DNA of 64,000 bases from Trichobilharzia regenti (lineage: Eukaryota; Platyhelminthes; Trematoda; Strigeidida; Schistosomatidae): contig OX235263.1 in NCBI GenBank assembly GCA_944472135.2, forward strand, positions 22,187,379-22,251,378, in the 5' to 3' direction. The notes under the pieces were generated by a model. That model did not search any database. It was not told the DNA's origin and worked only from the letters and a program-made list of their open reading frames with translations. Both the position numbers and the translations under genes were made by a program. Positions 11,209 to 25,597 of this stretch are shown piece by piece (the stretch's first letter is position 1; every line of letters starts with the position of its first letter).

Positions 11209-12165
11209 AATTATTATTACTATCAATGGAACTACCTACTATCGCCGATATGTTGATGACACATTTGTTGTTTGCAACGATATGGATCACGCATCGGCAC
11301 TATATGATCGCCTAAATGAGATACATCCAAATATCAAATTCACCATGGAATATGAACATAATAATGAGTTCAATTTCCTGGAACTAAATGTAAAAAGAAC
11401 AAACAAAGGCACAGTCGAAAAGTCCATCTATAGAAAAGAAACCTGGACTGAGCAATATCTTCACTATAACAGCTTTTGTCCCATAAGCTATAAACGTGGA
11501 TTAGTGAAGACTTTGTATGACAGAGCCAGGAAGCTATGTTTATCAAACAGGGTCGAAGAAGAATTAGATTTCGTCGAGAAATGCCGAAGAGAAAATGGAT
11601 ACCCCAAGGGATTTATTCAGAAGTATAGCAGAGAAAAAGATGAGAAAGAAAAGCATGCAACTGTAGAAAAGAAAAAAGTGTTTATCTGTCTATCATACAA
11701 AGGAGATGCAGTGTCACAAAAGATTGACAAAAGACTGAAAGGTGCAATAAATAGAAGCTTCCCAGCAGCAAAACTCATAACAGTATACAACACCACTCCT
11801 TCTGTAATCCACTCAAAACTGGATAAATACCCTGCTGATGTCACCTCCAACTGCGTTTATGAATTCATGTGGACTTGCGGGAGCAAGTACATTGGAAGGA
11901 CAGAAAGAAGGGCTTCTATCCGCTTTTCTGAACATATTCCCAAAAACCTGTGCCTGAAAGGAAGCAGATATTCCCAGAGTGCAATTACCAGACACATTTT
12001 TGATACCGGACATCTCGTAGAGATTTCTAAGTCCTTCAAAATATTAAATAGACAAAGGACAGCAAATTTACTACGATTTCCCGAAGCGATCGCAATCGAA
12101 CGACTTAAACCAGACTTATGCATAAAGAAAGAGAGTGTGATTAACCTCTCACTCCCTTGGTAACA
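11209..12165 (+). CDS. Penelope-like ORF, 5'-truncated: RT C-half and GIY-YIG endonuclease
   Basis: The frame is open from about 11222 to the stop at 12161-12163. It begins inside the RT with RRYVDDTFVV at 11246-11275, the catalytic palm motif. The RT thumb follows (KFTMEYEHNNEFNFLELNV). A linker of about 150 residues leads to a GIY-YIG-type nuclease: CVYEFMWTCGSKYIGRTERR, then SEHIPKN and the TRHIFDTGH segment. The protein ends INLSLPW. Upstream of 11210 the sequence is (TTA)n-rich non-element DNA, so the insertion lacks the N-terminal half. The first in-frame methionine at 11282 is not a biological start. This is the best preserved Penelope C-terminus in the first 20 kb. Confidence 0.85.
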
Positions 12166-12772
12166 GAATTTTGATTTTGATTAGTCATCTAATTCAGTGA
12201 TCTCAACTCACTGAACAAATCTCAATCTCATAAACTGTAACCGTTTTTGTTTCTTGAGTTGCTGTGTGAACCTACAAGCTAACACTGTTCTGTTAATCAA
12301 TTTTTTCTGTTTTCTGTCTTACCCCTCCCCTCTTTTCAACTTTAAAAACGTATAAATTGATGATGAAAACTTAAACTAAAAACATTGTAATGCTTTCATT
12401 TAGATGCGTCAGTTTTATAGTATCTCTTTTCTACCACCACTCGAACATTAAAGTATGTTATTATCATCTATAAAACCATTGTAATTCCAGGTAGTCTGCA
12501 GCTGATGAGAACCTGTGAAATAGAATGACATCATTTTATACTGCAAATTTCGTCTTCCTTTCTTTATCGAAATTTATCAAGGGAACCAAATGTATGAATT
12601 ATTTTCCTTTTGCTGATGTTGTTCTGATTATTTTGTCCGTTGTTTTCCGATTTTAAGGGAAGCAACCCAAAAGGTCGCTTCTCTCTAAACTTTATCTTTA
12701 TGTAACCATTCCTTCTCAGGCGTGAGGCTAGCAACCCCACCCTGTAAACAAAGTTGCTAATGAAACTTCAGC
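12166..12772. other. Penelope 3' flank and unassigned AT-rich DNA
   Basis: The first 300 bases resemble the untranslated tail after the Penelope stop at 8560. No coding or structural feature was recognised in the rest. Confidence 0.35.
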
Positions 12773-15105
12773 ACATGGGTGTCACCAGATGGGAGAAACA
12801 AAAACCAAATTGACTTCATCTCAATCTCAAGGAAGTGGAGGCGCAGCCTACTCGACACAAAAGTAAGAAGAGGAGCAGACGTTGGCTCAGACCACTATTT
12901 CGTACAAGGGACAATCCAAATCAAATTAAAAGCTTACAGGGAAACTGGAGCTGAAGACAGACAGGTTGGCGTCGAAAAGCAATGGGACAACCTGAAAATG
13001 GTGTGGAGTCAAACCTGTATGGAAGTTCTAGGTGGGAAGAAGAGACAGGATAAACAGTGGCTCACTGCGGACACTTGGAAACTAATAGAAGAGAGAAGGA
13101 TGGTGAAACAAAAGATTATCCAGTGCACCGAAGAGCGACAAAAACACGAATTGAATGCAAGCTACAATACCCTGAATAAAAGAGTAAAGAAGAGTGCCAG
13201 GGAAAAAGAAAAGAAAATATTATGAAGCCATCACAAGTAAAGCAGAATAAGCTGCAGGCAAAAGAGACCTCGCCACACTATATCAAACAACTAGGAACCT
13301 ATCGAGCAAACGTTCGACACAGATTAAGCCAGTAAGGGATGACAATGGAAAGTCAATCATCAAAGAGGTGGAGCAGAGAAAACACTGGGCTGAACACATC
13401 AAAAGACTTCTAAATCAACCGCCACCTACAACGCGCCCAACAATACCAACAACGGAAGCAGATCTACCAGTGAACATCGACCCCTCGACGAAATCAGAAG
13501 TCCTGAATGCAATCAAGATGCTAAAAGCTGGAAAAGCACCAGGACCAGATGGAATCCAAGCAGAAGCATTGAAAATAGACTCACAGGCAACAGCGAACTT
13601 CATGACACCACTATTGGAGAAGGTGTGGAAAGAGGGCAAAGTACCTGAGGATTGGAAGAAAGGATACTTATTCAAACTACCAAAGAAAGGAGATATAAGT
13701 CAATGTAAAAAGTGGCGAGGAATTATGCTCCTGTCCATCCCAAGCAAAATACTAAGCCGAATCATCCTGGAGAGAATCAAACAATCCAAACTGGATGAAA
13801 AACTTCGACCGGAACAAGCTGGATTCAGGAGAAACAAGTCATGCATTGATCAAATCGCCACTCTACGGATCATCGTTGAACAAAGCTTGGAATGCCAGTC
13901 ACCTCTCTACCTCACTCAACTTCATCGACTTTGAAAAGACCTGCAATAGCGCAGTGTCGATCGAGAGGTGATTTGGAAACTACTTTGCTACTACGGGGTC
14001 CCATCGACAATAATACATCTCATCCAACAGTTTTACGACAATGCTGCATACCAAGTAATCCACAACGGGAAACTTGCAGAAGCCTTCGAAGTGAGGACGA
14101 GAGTGAGGCAAGGCTGTCTGTCTATTATCGCCAATGATCTTACTGATTGCAGTAGACTGGATAATGCGACAAACAACGGGCAATCAGGAAACAGGCATAA
14201 AATGGACTCAGACAAAATACTTGGAGGATCTGGACTTCGCTGATGTCTGATTTCCCACAAACTGGAAGATATGCAAGTGAAAAGCAACAAGTTGACAGTG
14301 GAAGAAGCATCAATGATAGGACTTCAGGTGAACATAGATAAAACAGAGGTGATGAAGATTCCTGGCCAACATCAACACCAACAACAGACAACAATCAGCC
14401 AGCATAAATGGGAGGAACCTGAAAGAAACAACCTCCTCCACCTACCTACCTACCTACCTACCTACCTGGGAAGCATCGTTTCTACTACAGGCCAGCGGAA
14501 CTGACGAGGATATCAAAGCCAGAATCGGAAAAGCAAGACAAGCTTTCATTACTAATGTCAAGTCTGTGTGGAGGTCAACATCACTCAGAATCAAAGATAA
14601 CACCCGGATCTTCAACTCCAATTTGAAGTCAGTGCTACTTACTTATACGGATCGGAGACTTGGCGCGTCATGAATGAAGAGTATCTCAGACAAACTTCAG
14701 ACCTTCATTAACAGTTGTCTTCGCTCAATACTCAAGATCTGATGGCCAGCCAGAAAAGATCAACAACAGTGATCTCTGGCAATGAGCGAACCAACACAGC
14801 AGGAACCGATTGTGCCACAAATAAGCAGGAAGAAATGGATATGGATTGGCTGACCATACTCTGAGGAAACCATCAAGTGAGTGACATCACTAGACAAGCC
14901 ATTGCTCGAGTGGAACCCAAAAGGGAAGTGGCGAGTTGGTCGTCCAGTGGTGGGGTGACTTGAAGAAGGTCATGTGAGGAGGAGATGAAAGCATGTGGGC
15001 AGACTTGGAGGGGAGTGAAAAGTTGGCAGAAAACCGAAGGCAATGGAGGTGCGCTGCTGAAGCGTTATGTTCTTCTTGGAATTAAAGGATATAATAATAA
15101 TACTA
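12773..15105 (+). pseudogene. RTE-like (SR2-type) non-LTR retrotransposon, copy A
   Basis: A 5'-truncated element starts in the endonuclease C-terminus (NQIDFIS at about 12808; GSDHYFVQGTIQIK near 12880-12920). The linker to 13225 follows, then the RT: PGPDGIQAEAL near 13530, KKWRGIMLLSIPSKILSRII near 13710-13770, RPEQAGFRRNKSCIDQIATL near 13810-13870, and IDFEKT near 13925. From about 13920 on it is broken by frameshifts. The palm YADD equivalent near 14230 is deleted across its aspartates (LDFAD followed by a deletion). Relative to copy B it lacks about 100 bases near 12960. It ends in a (TAA)n-like tail at 15090-15105. It shares the same inactivating changes as copy B at 19745-22391. Confidence 0.9.
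14442..14467. repeat. (CTAC)n microsatellite inside RTE copy A
   Basis: About six CTAC/CCTA units within the element. The identical expansion is at 21728-21754 in copy B. Confidence 0.85.
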
Positions 15106-15579
15106 AGGTGGTTTTTTCTCAAGAAAAAGGAAAATCTCCACTTTCTACTCTCTAGATTTGGACATCACTGGATGCTCATCTTGACCTACAAATTCTATTT
15201 TTAGACAATCTTCACTGTCCTCTAATCATCATCATCATCATCTTCAAACAGCTGAGTCATTGAAAATTTATAAATTTAAACTTTATCTAAATTCAAAACA
15301 ATTAATCCCTTCAATATATTTGGATGGCCTTATTAAAGGACCCAGTTTATCTTAAATATGTGGTGGATCAGCGTAATACATGTCAAAAAATTTGATTACA
15401 CATTTACCTGTCAACTCGATTGATATGAAGAATGAAAGGTCAATTAAAATAAACAAAATGACAAGGAATTTAATAATAAGAATGATGATTATTAACACTA
15501 ATTTTGGTATTTTAGTCTGATAGGGATTACCAAATTAGGTTAACGGTAATAATACTAACAACTTCATTGGAATTCAACA
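15106..15579. other. No gene recognised
   Basis: AT-rich sequence with an (ATC)n run at 15226-15242 and no recognisable coding content. Confidence 0.4.
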
Positions 15580-16140
15580 AATTATATTAATATATATATA
15601 TATATTATTGTTCCCTTGGGTTGCGAGTGAAAACAGAATTTCAACAGCATATCTCTACTTTTCCTATTCTGTGTGGTCCTCTCCAGCTGGTTCCACGATT
15701 GCCCATTGTCTCTAATCTCCTCCATGTCACTCCCAGAAGCCCTAGTCACCGTTTCCCATTCGGGTTCCTCTAGAGCTATACCCTGAAGAGCAATGTTATT
15801 CGACGGCCACCTCAACGTTTCATCAGTCTATCTCAATTTTCTTCTACATATTTCTTGGGCGTTAGATTCTTGATTGTTTGTTCCTATAACTGCATGTTTC
15901 TAATTCTTTCTGGATGACTATCTGATTATCAGTAGCAGCTTATGAAACAAGTCTAAAAGAAACCTGTTGGAAATCTTTTCCATGATGGGTAGTATAAGCT
16001 TCTAGGTCATTCTGAAAAGTGATTTTACATTTGTGTTGAAAATCTGAATCATGTTCTTTATGCTGAATGCAGATAATTTCCAAACTGATTTCAGAGTGAA
16101 AGCAGTTTGTCTTGCCTTTCCGATTCTGGTAGACTTCAGC
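15580..16140 (-). pseudogene. RTE-like 3' fragment
   Basis: The minus-strand frame 15815-15582 contains MRWPSNNIALQGIALE, DMEEIRDNGQSWNQLERTT and FCFHSQPKGTI. This is the C-terminal and 3' part of the RTE family, whose 3' end in other copies reads 'ttcccttgggtt' inverted (compare 34115). The stretch 15960-16140 gives the upstream 'KGKTNCFHSEIS' and 'DFQHKCKI' like parts with many disruptions. Confidence 0.6.
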
Positions 16141-16370
16141 ATGTTTATTTGTTAATTTAAGGAACTAATTACTTTAAATTTTTGAAAAGAAGACTACCTT
16201 CATGCTCTGTTAAACGACTGAATGAGCTTTTTAACCTCTAGTGTAAAATAACATCTAAACAAGTGAAAATGGATTTTCTATAAGTCTTGAATTTCCAGTC
16301 ACACATTCACGTGATTATTCTATAAATTTTCAAGTATTGATTTTGCAGCGATTTCGTTTGATTGCATGGA

Positions 16371-16622
16371 GGATTTCACCATGAGTTGACATGAGTTAGA
16401 GAACCACCGGTAAACCTGGACAGCTGTTTCGTCCTAGTTTTTTGACTCTTCAGTAGTACGCACCCACCGGGGTTCGAACCCAGGATCTTCTGGTTACAAG
16501 GCGAGCTCGCCTTGATGGATGCGTACTGCTGAAGAGTCCAAAAATGGGACGAAACATCTGTCCAGTACTCCTAGGTTTTCCGGTGGTTCTCTAACTAACG
16601 TCAGCTCATGGTGAAATCCCCT
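16371..16622. repeat. Palindromic SINE pair
   Basis: The arms 16371-16485 and about 16508-16622 are imperfect reverse complements sharing TACGCA, GACTCTTCAG and 'ggttctctaact'. The left arm carries the B-box-like GGGTTCGAACCC at 16470-16481. A single plus-oriented copy of the same repeat lies at about 16780-16950. Two copies have probably joined head to head. Confidence 0.65.
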
Positions 16623-16779
16623 ACTCTAGAAATCTCATTGGTCCTATATTTTGCGGTTGTATCTATTGATACCTTATCCGTCCAACGAAATTTTCAGCCA
16701 ACCATAAAATAAAGCAACCCCAGAATTTTCATGTAAAATCAGTTGGCAGAAATCGGAATTCATGGGCCACTGGATCGAG

Positions 16780-16950
16780 TGTCAGTGGCGTGATTGTCTA
16801 GGAACTCGACTTGTAACCAGAAGGTGCTGGGTTTGGACTCTTACGGTGGGTGCGTACTGCTGAAGAGTCTCATACTAGTCTGGCAAAACATCGCTACAGT
16901 ACTCCCAGGTTTTCCAATGGTCCTCTAACTGATGATAGTTTATGATGAAA
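16780..16950 (+). repeat. Single copy of the 16.4-kb SINE family
   Basis: It contains GGTGGGTGCGTACTGCTGAA, the following AAACATC..CAGTACTCC block and the 'ggtcctctaactgatg' end, in the same order as the right arm of the palindrome at 16508-16622. Confidence 0.6.
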
Positions 16951-17989
16951 CCATTAGATTCCCTGCAAACCAAGACTCAAAAACAATATATTATTACCTT
17001 TAATGTGCTTTGGTAATCCTTATCTGATTTTATTTATAAGAGTGGTGTCGACTGATATCTTTCTTATTTTTTTATTGCTTTATTGTTCTGGCAGGCATTC
17101 TAAAGAAAAGAATATGAAACACCTTGAAAAAAACATTCTTCGCTCTTACATTACGATTCGTTTTCTGTTGCCGGCTAATGTTTCACAACAATTCTAAAGA
17201 ATAGTTATCACATTCGACCGATTCTATCAATTCACTTTCTTTTATGGAGCCAGATCTATAGGTCACTGAATGCGTGTTGTATCTAAGAGTCGGGGAGTAT
17301 CATCCCGCTTGCCTATAGAAAAATCATAATGGATAAATAAGGAGGACTGTACATGAATATATATTCAAAACTGGCTACTCAATTTTTATGTCATTTATTC
17401 ACACCATTTTCTAAACTAACCTTTTGTTCACTCTCTTCACGTAGTATATGATTAATTTTGATATTTGTCTGCATGCTGTTTCATTAATATGCATTTTTTT
17501 CTGAATGTTTTTCAAATTACCTAACCTTAGTCAACACATACCATTCTCCCTGGCCTACCCCCACCCCGTAACTACAATTAAGATGCAACCCAATGTGGCC
17601 TGCCTAAATCACTTGGCTAGCGAAACTGCTTTCCAACAACATGCTTAATTTCATCTGGATTTATTACTGTTTTAATCGGTCAGTTATATTTAGGGACCTA
17701 TGCGTGAAATTGCGCGCTAATTTTACTTGCTTCCAAGTAAACACTATGCGATTCTTCAACAAAATGAAGATATACTTCAGATTATTACTTTGTGTGTAAA
17801 TCCTGTATGAAGAAAAAAGAAGTATCTTGGAACTAAATACACTGAAAATTTTTGTACCACATGTTCTCATATTGTTTAAATTAAGACTTTATATTAGTCC
17901 GCTAATCTCTATTTTGAAATATTTTAATGATTGAAAACCTGCTCAGAATCAAGTGTTATTCTTGACAGACTAAATGCACAAACACACAA
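16951..17989. other. No gene recognised
   Basis: AT-rich DNA. The frames at 17003-17197 and 17664-17870 show no recognisable domain, and their composition looks like chance. Confidence 0.4.
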
Positions 17990-18935
17990 TAATAATTACA
18001 TATAATTTCGATTGTAAAGCTAAGTTGATAAATTCACCAAAAAGAGATCCTTCTCTGAACTGTATGTTTATGTTTTAATTAACCGTTCAATTGTTTCTAT
18101 AAACTGATTTGATGACTAAATATGGGATCAAATTGTACTGAAATGAAATGGAACCGACTACTTACTAACTTTCACAGTTGGGTGCCTCTATGTACAAAAT
18201 GAAACCCAATCCGTTCACTGGGCCACAAAAATAAGCAAGCAGCATTTGCAGCCCTGGTACTGTGGAAGAGGAGCTGCTAAACACTCTGAAAAGAACCAAA
18301 ACCACGAAAACCTCTCACATTTTTTGCTTTCAGAAAGCTCCTCTACTTGAATCTATAAATCATTGGAGACTCATTGGCATATATACTGAGAAACCGCCTG
18401 TCCCACTAACTGAAGAAATCCATTTTACAGGTTGAACTTTCAATAAGTTTCTATACGAAACCATTGATTCTCATGAACGAGAAGAAAAGGCTACCACTTT
18501 TGACTGGCCTCTTCCGTGTGCATCTACTAATTCACCTGATCGTGGGAAGCTAAAGGTATTGGCCGTACCCGATGTTTGCTATCCAAACTTATCATTGAAC
18601 ACTCATCTATTTGATCTTGACCTTGGCGGCTTGTTCGAATTTTTAGGCCAGCTACTACTACAAAATAATAATATCCTCATGGTCTTACAAAGGAGAAAAA
18701 AATCTGCCGGTAGCTCTATTCTAGCACCCCTGATCGAATCTGGACACCAAGCTAACTCATAAAAGCACTTCAGAGTCATCTAAAGAATACGTGGGAATCT
18801 TAATGAAAGAGTAAGAATTGAACTTCTTCAAACCTCAGAAGCAATGGCAGTGGACATGTTAGAACCTGAACTCAGCATACGAAAGAAGTTTGTTCAGTCA
18901 TTAAAAAAACACAGTGAACCTGACCTACCTTAATA
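17990..18935 (+). pseudogene. Penelope-like element fragment with terminal repeat
   Basis: 17990-18075 is a decayed copy of the 134-base arm seen at 8876-9009. From 18200 to 18932, plus-strand frames interrupted by stops give LDLGGLFEFLGQLLLQNNN, then SSILAPLIESGHQANS, then RIELLQTSEAMAVDMLEPEL and IRKKFVQSLKK with a stop at 18930-18932. The last two blocks match the end of the GIY-YIG domain of the 11-kb copy (TRHIFDTGH, FPEAIAIERLKPDLCIKK). The region 18200-18550 was not assigned to a known domain. Confidence 0.5.
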
Positions 18936-19149
18936 TCAAATACTTTTGTTTGCTTGTTTGTTTCCTAATTGCATAATGATTTATTTCCTCCAGGCCTTAT
19001 GCGGTCCTTACCCATTATTCCCACTGTTGTTAACCTGACTTTCGTTCCGTTTTAATTTTAGTCGAACTCTACTCAAACCCATCAATTATATTACGTCACT
19101 CTACTTGCTTATTTAATCTTACTTTAGTTTCTAACCCATCAATTATTAT

Positions 19150-19744
19150 TATATCCTTTAGTTCCGAAAAGCAACATTACGCTTCACCTGCGCGTCTCCA
19201 TCGCCTTCGGTTTTCTGTCAACTGTTTCACTCCTCTCAAAGTCTGCCCACATGCTTTCATCTCCTCCTCACATGACCTCCTCCAAGTCACCCCACCCAAA
19301 CACTGACGACCAACTCACCGCTTCACATTCAGTCGGGTTCCACTCGAGCAATGGCTTGTCTAGTGATGTCACTCACTTGATGGTTTCCTCAGAGTATGGC
19401 CAGCCAATTCATTTCCATTTCTTCCTGCTTATTTGTTTCACAATCGGTTCCTGCTGTGTTGGTTCGCTGATTGCCAGAGATCCCTCCTTGTTGGTGATCT
19501 TCCCTGGCCGGCCATCAGATCTTGAGTATTGAGGAAAGACAACTGTTAATGAAGGTCTGTAGTTTGTTTGAGGTGCTCTTTATGACACGCTGGCCAAGTC
19601 TCTGATCCGTTCAGTGAGTAGCACTGACTGACTTGACATTGGAGTTGAAGATCCGGATCTTATTTTTGATGGTGAGTGTTGTTGACCTCCACACAGACTT
19701 GAGAGTAATGAAAGCTTGTCTTGCTTTCCCGATCCTCGCTGCTT
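19150..19744 (-). pseudogene. RTE-like 3' end in inverted orientation
   Basis: The minus strand matches the last 560 bases of copies A and B, from the KARQAFIT region at about 19740 to the 3' terminus near 19150 (tail TAATAATAATT). It abuts the plus-strand RTE copy B at about 19745, so the two are divergent (head to head). Confidence 0.8.
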
Positions 19745-22391
<2,647 letters not shown>

Positions 22392-22745
22392 ACAGTCTGG
22401 ATGTACCTACCTGCATTGCACAGTGAGTGGTGCTGTTCTCATTGAGGTTCGAACCCAATACCCAAAGCGCTTTCTACTAGATCACTTGGATCACAAATGT
22501 TACCTTTTGTGTGACAGGTATCAATAGTTATTTAATTCATTTTACACTTTCTCTTTGATTAATTCGATCCGGGTGCTAGGCCTTAATGTTGGTGTTCCTT
22601 AGCGGGAGCTCCAGCACTCTCTGAGGAATTCAGCTACATTCAGATGACAAGTCATTACAAACAGGACGCAATGCACGTCATGGATATCACTGCTAGTCAC
22701 CATCCATCAATTTACTTGAAGTTAAATAATCAGACATCGTCAAAG
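22392..22745. repeat. SINE fragments, opposite orientations
   Basis: 22392-22480 resembles the tRNA-like head on the minus strand (GAGGTTCGAACCC at 22445). 22560-22740 matches the plus-strand SINE tail, including a decayed hammerhead at 22631-22705 whose core reads AUGACAAG and GCAA in place of CUGAnGAG and GAAA. Confidence 0.5.
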
Positions 22746-23159
22746 CATCTGCACAAAGGGCAGATATGTCAATAGAGGCTGAGCCCTTCGCTCCAACCAA
22801 TCAACAGTAAAGTACAAATTCAATTAAATAAGTATGCCCATATTATTTACATAATTTAGCATCGATATCAAAAATTTTACACATAGAGATTGTTCAGCTG
22901 AAGACAGGAGGAACTAAAGTCATTTCCAAGCGGAAAAATATCCAGCTTAAATATTTTACAAATTTCCATAGTGTTTTATGATTCGTGCTACACAAAACGA
23001 GCAACTTTTCCTTATTCAACAAGTCATCTCTTCTAATAATCCAAGCTGTAGCAAACCTTTTACTACAATAAGAAAGATCATAAGCGCGAGTAATGTATGA
23101 CGAAAGTAAAAAATTTATTCCTGAAAGTCAACCACCGTTATTCAAGCTGAAACAGATAT
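22746..23159. other. No gene recognised
   Basis: AT-rich spacer with no recognisable repeat or coding feature. Confidence 0.35.
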
Positions 23160-23400
23160 CTCCGTTTATTTATTCCTTGACGCTCCCGGTGGAACATAAG
23201 GCTTCAAGCTGGAGGCTTCGGTAGCAGTGGTGTTTATTTTTACGAGATAAGGGTTGCTAGACTTATCCCCAACCTCCCCTCTTTACCAGTCTTATTACTG
23301 GCTTATCGAAGTAAGGAAGTGCGCTGGCCGGGGGTCGAAACCCGGACCACATGCGTGGTTAGCGAGCATTCTACCAGTGTACCACCGACGCACATTTCCG
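23160..23400 (-). repeat. tRNA-Gly-derived SINE, copy 1
   Basis: The minus strand 23393-23319 folds as a 75-nt tRNA-like unit: acceptor strands GTGCG/CGCAC, A-box TGGTACACTGGTAG, B-box GGGTTTCGACCCC. It resembles eukaryotic tRNA-Gly (GGTGGTnCAnTGGTAGAATG), but the anticodon loop has drifted. The downstream body (23230-23318) recurs in copy 2 at 23490-23570, so this is a SINE and not a functional tRNA. Confidence 0.65.
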
Positions 23401-23479
23401 TTTACTATTACTCTTTAATTGACAAGCAGCATACATAGTTAGATTTCATAATTAACACAGTTCGAGATGATTATTTAAC

Positions 23480-23650
23480 AGGTGATCATTTTTACAGGAT
23501 GGAGTTGCTAGCGTCATGCCCGACCTCCCCTCTCTACAAGTCTTACTACTGGCTTATCGAGGTAAAGGAGTGAGTCGGCTGGGGATCGAACCTCTAACCA
23601 TAAGCGTGGTCGACGAGCATTCTACTGCTGTGCAACCATGTTCTACTCTA
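23480..23650 (-). repeat. tRNA-Gly-derived SINE, copy 2
   Basis: The body and head match copy 1 at 23160-23400, with B-box GAGGTTCGATCCCC at about 23585-23600. The tRNA-like fold is more decayed than in copy 1. Confidence 0.6.
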
Positions 23651-23789
23651 ATAAAATGCGGTGTTTCTGTATCATGTATTTGCAACGACGAGTTGCTTAA
23701 GCATGAGATGTAAAACTATTCTTTTGTGTTATATTCTTCTCACTTCTAAAAAATCAAATCTGTCAAACAATGGACGTATCACGTATAAT

Positions 23790-24410
23790 AGAGTGAGTAA
23801 TATTGAGATTAGGCTTCGGTCGAGTGCTAGGTGAAGAGGGGAAATCAATCGACGAGGTTGTGAAGTTACACGGATCGAGATGTTGAGGACATGTATTCCG
23901 CATGCCTCACCATCGCCTTCCTCGACAGGCAGAGTTAGTCAGTCAAAACAGGATAGATCATGTTGGAAAAGAGCTCGTGGTGGTGGTGGTGGTGTCAAAC
24001 GGAAACATGGCCTCATTAGTCAATGAAATTCACAACAGTTATTTTAAGCCAACCAACCAGCTACGTCAGTAGGTGTAGACTTCCACACCAGTTTGGGTCC
24101 TCGGGATGGTAAAAGCTAATGACCGCCGGAGACAATTAGAGGTAGTATGGCTCAAAATCGTTCTCAGTGGCTAGCGCAGATGCATTCACTCTTTGTGATT
24201 TATCGTACCCAATAAAATTATATTGTTCTTCCACATTACTATTCTTTTTGCCTCATATCTCTGCTTATTACCTCTCTTCTCTCGCTCTGTGTGCTACATG
24301 GAGGGAGTGTGGCAAATTGAACTGCTGAACATCTGTGCAAAATTCTACGTGGGAACCAGTCAGTCAAAATCGCCCAACAAATACACAGGAAAAGATGAAT
24401 TAGGCACACT
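23790..24410 (+). pseudogene. Non-LTR (CR1/Perere-like) retrotransposon 3' end
   Basis: Plus frames give GKSIDEVVKLHGSRC at about 23835-23885, GHVFRMPHHRLPRQAELVSQ at 23888-23945, and NRSQWLAQMHSLFV near 24150-24200. This set of C-terminal motifs is found in trematode CR1-like RTs, as I know the family. The reading frame is broken by stops and a (GGT)n run at 23977-23993. The 3' part meets an inverted copy of the same 3' end at about 24415. Confidence 0.55.
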
Positions 24411-24414
24411 TTGA

Positions 24415-24735
24415 GATTAATGTCTGTCTGTCTGGTTTCAATATAGAACTACTTTGCACAGATGTGCAGCTGTTAGAGTCGCCACACTTCACTCAGCACA
24501 CAAAGCAAAAGAAGAAAGTAAAAAAGAAACGTAAAATAGAGACAGCTAACAGAGATATGACGCAAAAAGAATAGTAATATCGAAGAACTATATAGTTCCA
24601 TTGGAAATTATAAATCACAAGGAGTGGATGCATCTGCGCCATTGAGCCATATCACCAATCGTCTCCAGCCATTGGTGTTTACCGTCCCGACAACTCCAAC
24701 CAGTCAGGAAGTCCACATATTCCTACTTGTCCGGC
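24415..24735 (-). pseudogene. Inverted 3' end of the same non-LTR family
   Basis: This is the reverse complement of the end of the preceding fragment, joined tail to tail at about 24412-24420. The minus strand includes the MKSLT/GDMAQN-type region equivalent to 25140-25260. It is non-coding or decayed throughout. Confidence 0.5.
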
Positions 24736-24739
24736 TCCA

Positions 24740-24940
24740 GCCAAATGCAAGATGATGTTACAGGACTGGACTACATCGACGCCTAGTTTAAAAATAGGAA
24801 GTGAAGTGGTAGAGCACGTTGACCGCTTCACCTATTTGGGAAGTACCATCAGCCAGTACCAACGGGTTGATCTCTGACGAAATCTCAGCACGGATACAAG
24901 GGGCTATTTTTCATTGCCAGTTTACGCCGACTCTGGCGTA
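24740..24940 (+). pseudogene. Non-LTR RT C-terminal fragment
   Basis: The plus strand gives LKIGSEVVEHVDRFTYLGS at about 24790-24845, then after a frame break GLISDEISARIQGAI near 24870-24910. This is the 'FTYLGS..S......I..RI..A' block that follows the RT palm in non-LTR elements. Confidence 0.6.
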
Positions 24941-25597
24941 GAGACTGTCTGTCTGGATTCAACATAGAACTTGCCACCAAAGTGCAGAAGTTCGAGTTGC
25001 CACGTTCCAAATAGCACACAGAGGTAGACAAGAAGATGAGTGAAGAGAATTAATAGTTTGACAAATATAAGAGTGAGACAGAATGGGTAATGGTAGAAAG
25101 GAATATGAAAGATTACAGAGATTGAATACAACTGCGCCATTGACAACGATTTTGAGCCATGTCACCCATTGTCTCCAGCCATTGATTCCTAGAGTCAGTC
25201 CCGAGGGCCCCAACCCAGAAGTCTGCATCTCCCTCCTACCTGACTCAGTTTAACTGTCAAGGATTTCATGGATTGATGCCATGTTTTTGTTTGGCCACCA
25301 CTGGCTCTTTTCCAACCCGCACCTATATCAGCTAGCAATGCCGTCGGGGGAGGCGGTGGTTAGGCATGCGCACCACGTGACCTAGCCATCTTAGTCTATG
25401 TAACTTTATAGCCTCGTCGATTGATTTTCCCTCTTTGCCTGCCCAACACTACGCCTAACATCAACATTACGTATCTTGTGAAACCACCTAACGTGAGACA
25501 GAGATCGCAGACATCTATGATCGAAAGCAGTCAACCTTTTCATGTCTTCAACTCGTATTGGCCATGTTTCACAGCCATAGATAAGGACGGAGTATCA
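24941..25597 (-). pseudogene. Non-LTR (CR1/Perere-like) 3' part, minus strand
   Basis: The minus strand reads ETWPIRVEDMKRLTAFDHR near 25580-25515, then LRSLSHVRWFHKIRN near 25510-25465 and VGQAKRENQSTRL near 25450-25410. It later reads GGRCRLLGWGPRD near 25235-25200, and the tail matches 34245-34580. The upstream side ends at the Penelope insertion at about 25598. A fragment of the RT N-terminal side on the same strand resumes at 27240. Confidence 0.6.

Noticed and set aside
14442..14467. CRISPR-like short direct repeats
   Set aside because: They are a (CTAC)n microsatellite without spacers, in a eukaryotic retroelement. No CRISPR array is present anywhere in the window.
22631..22705. Active hammerhead ribozyme
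   Set aside because: The core bases are mutated (GAAA to GCAA and CUGAnGA lost).
23319..23393. Functional tRNA-Gly gene
   Set aside because: The anticodon stem and loop are degenerate and the unit continues into a repeated SINE body.
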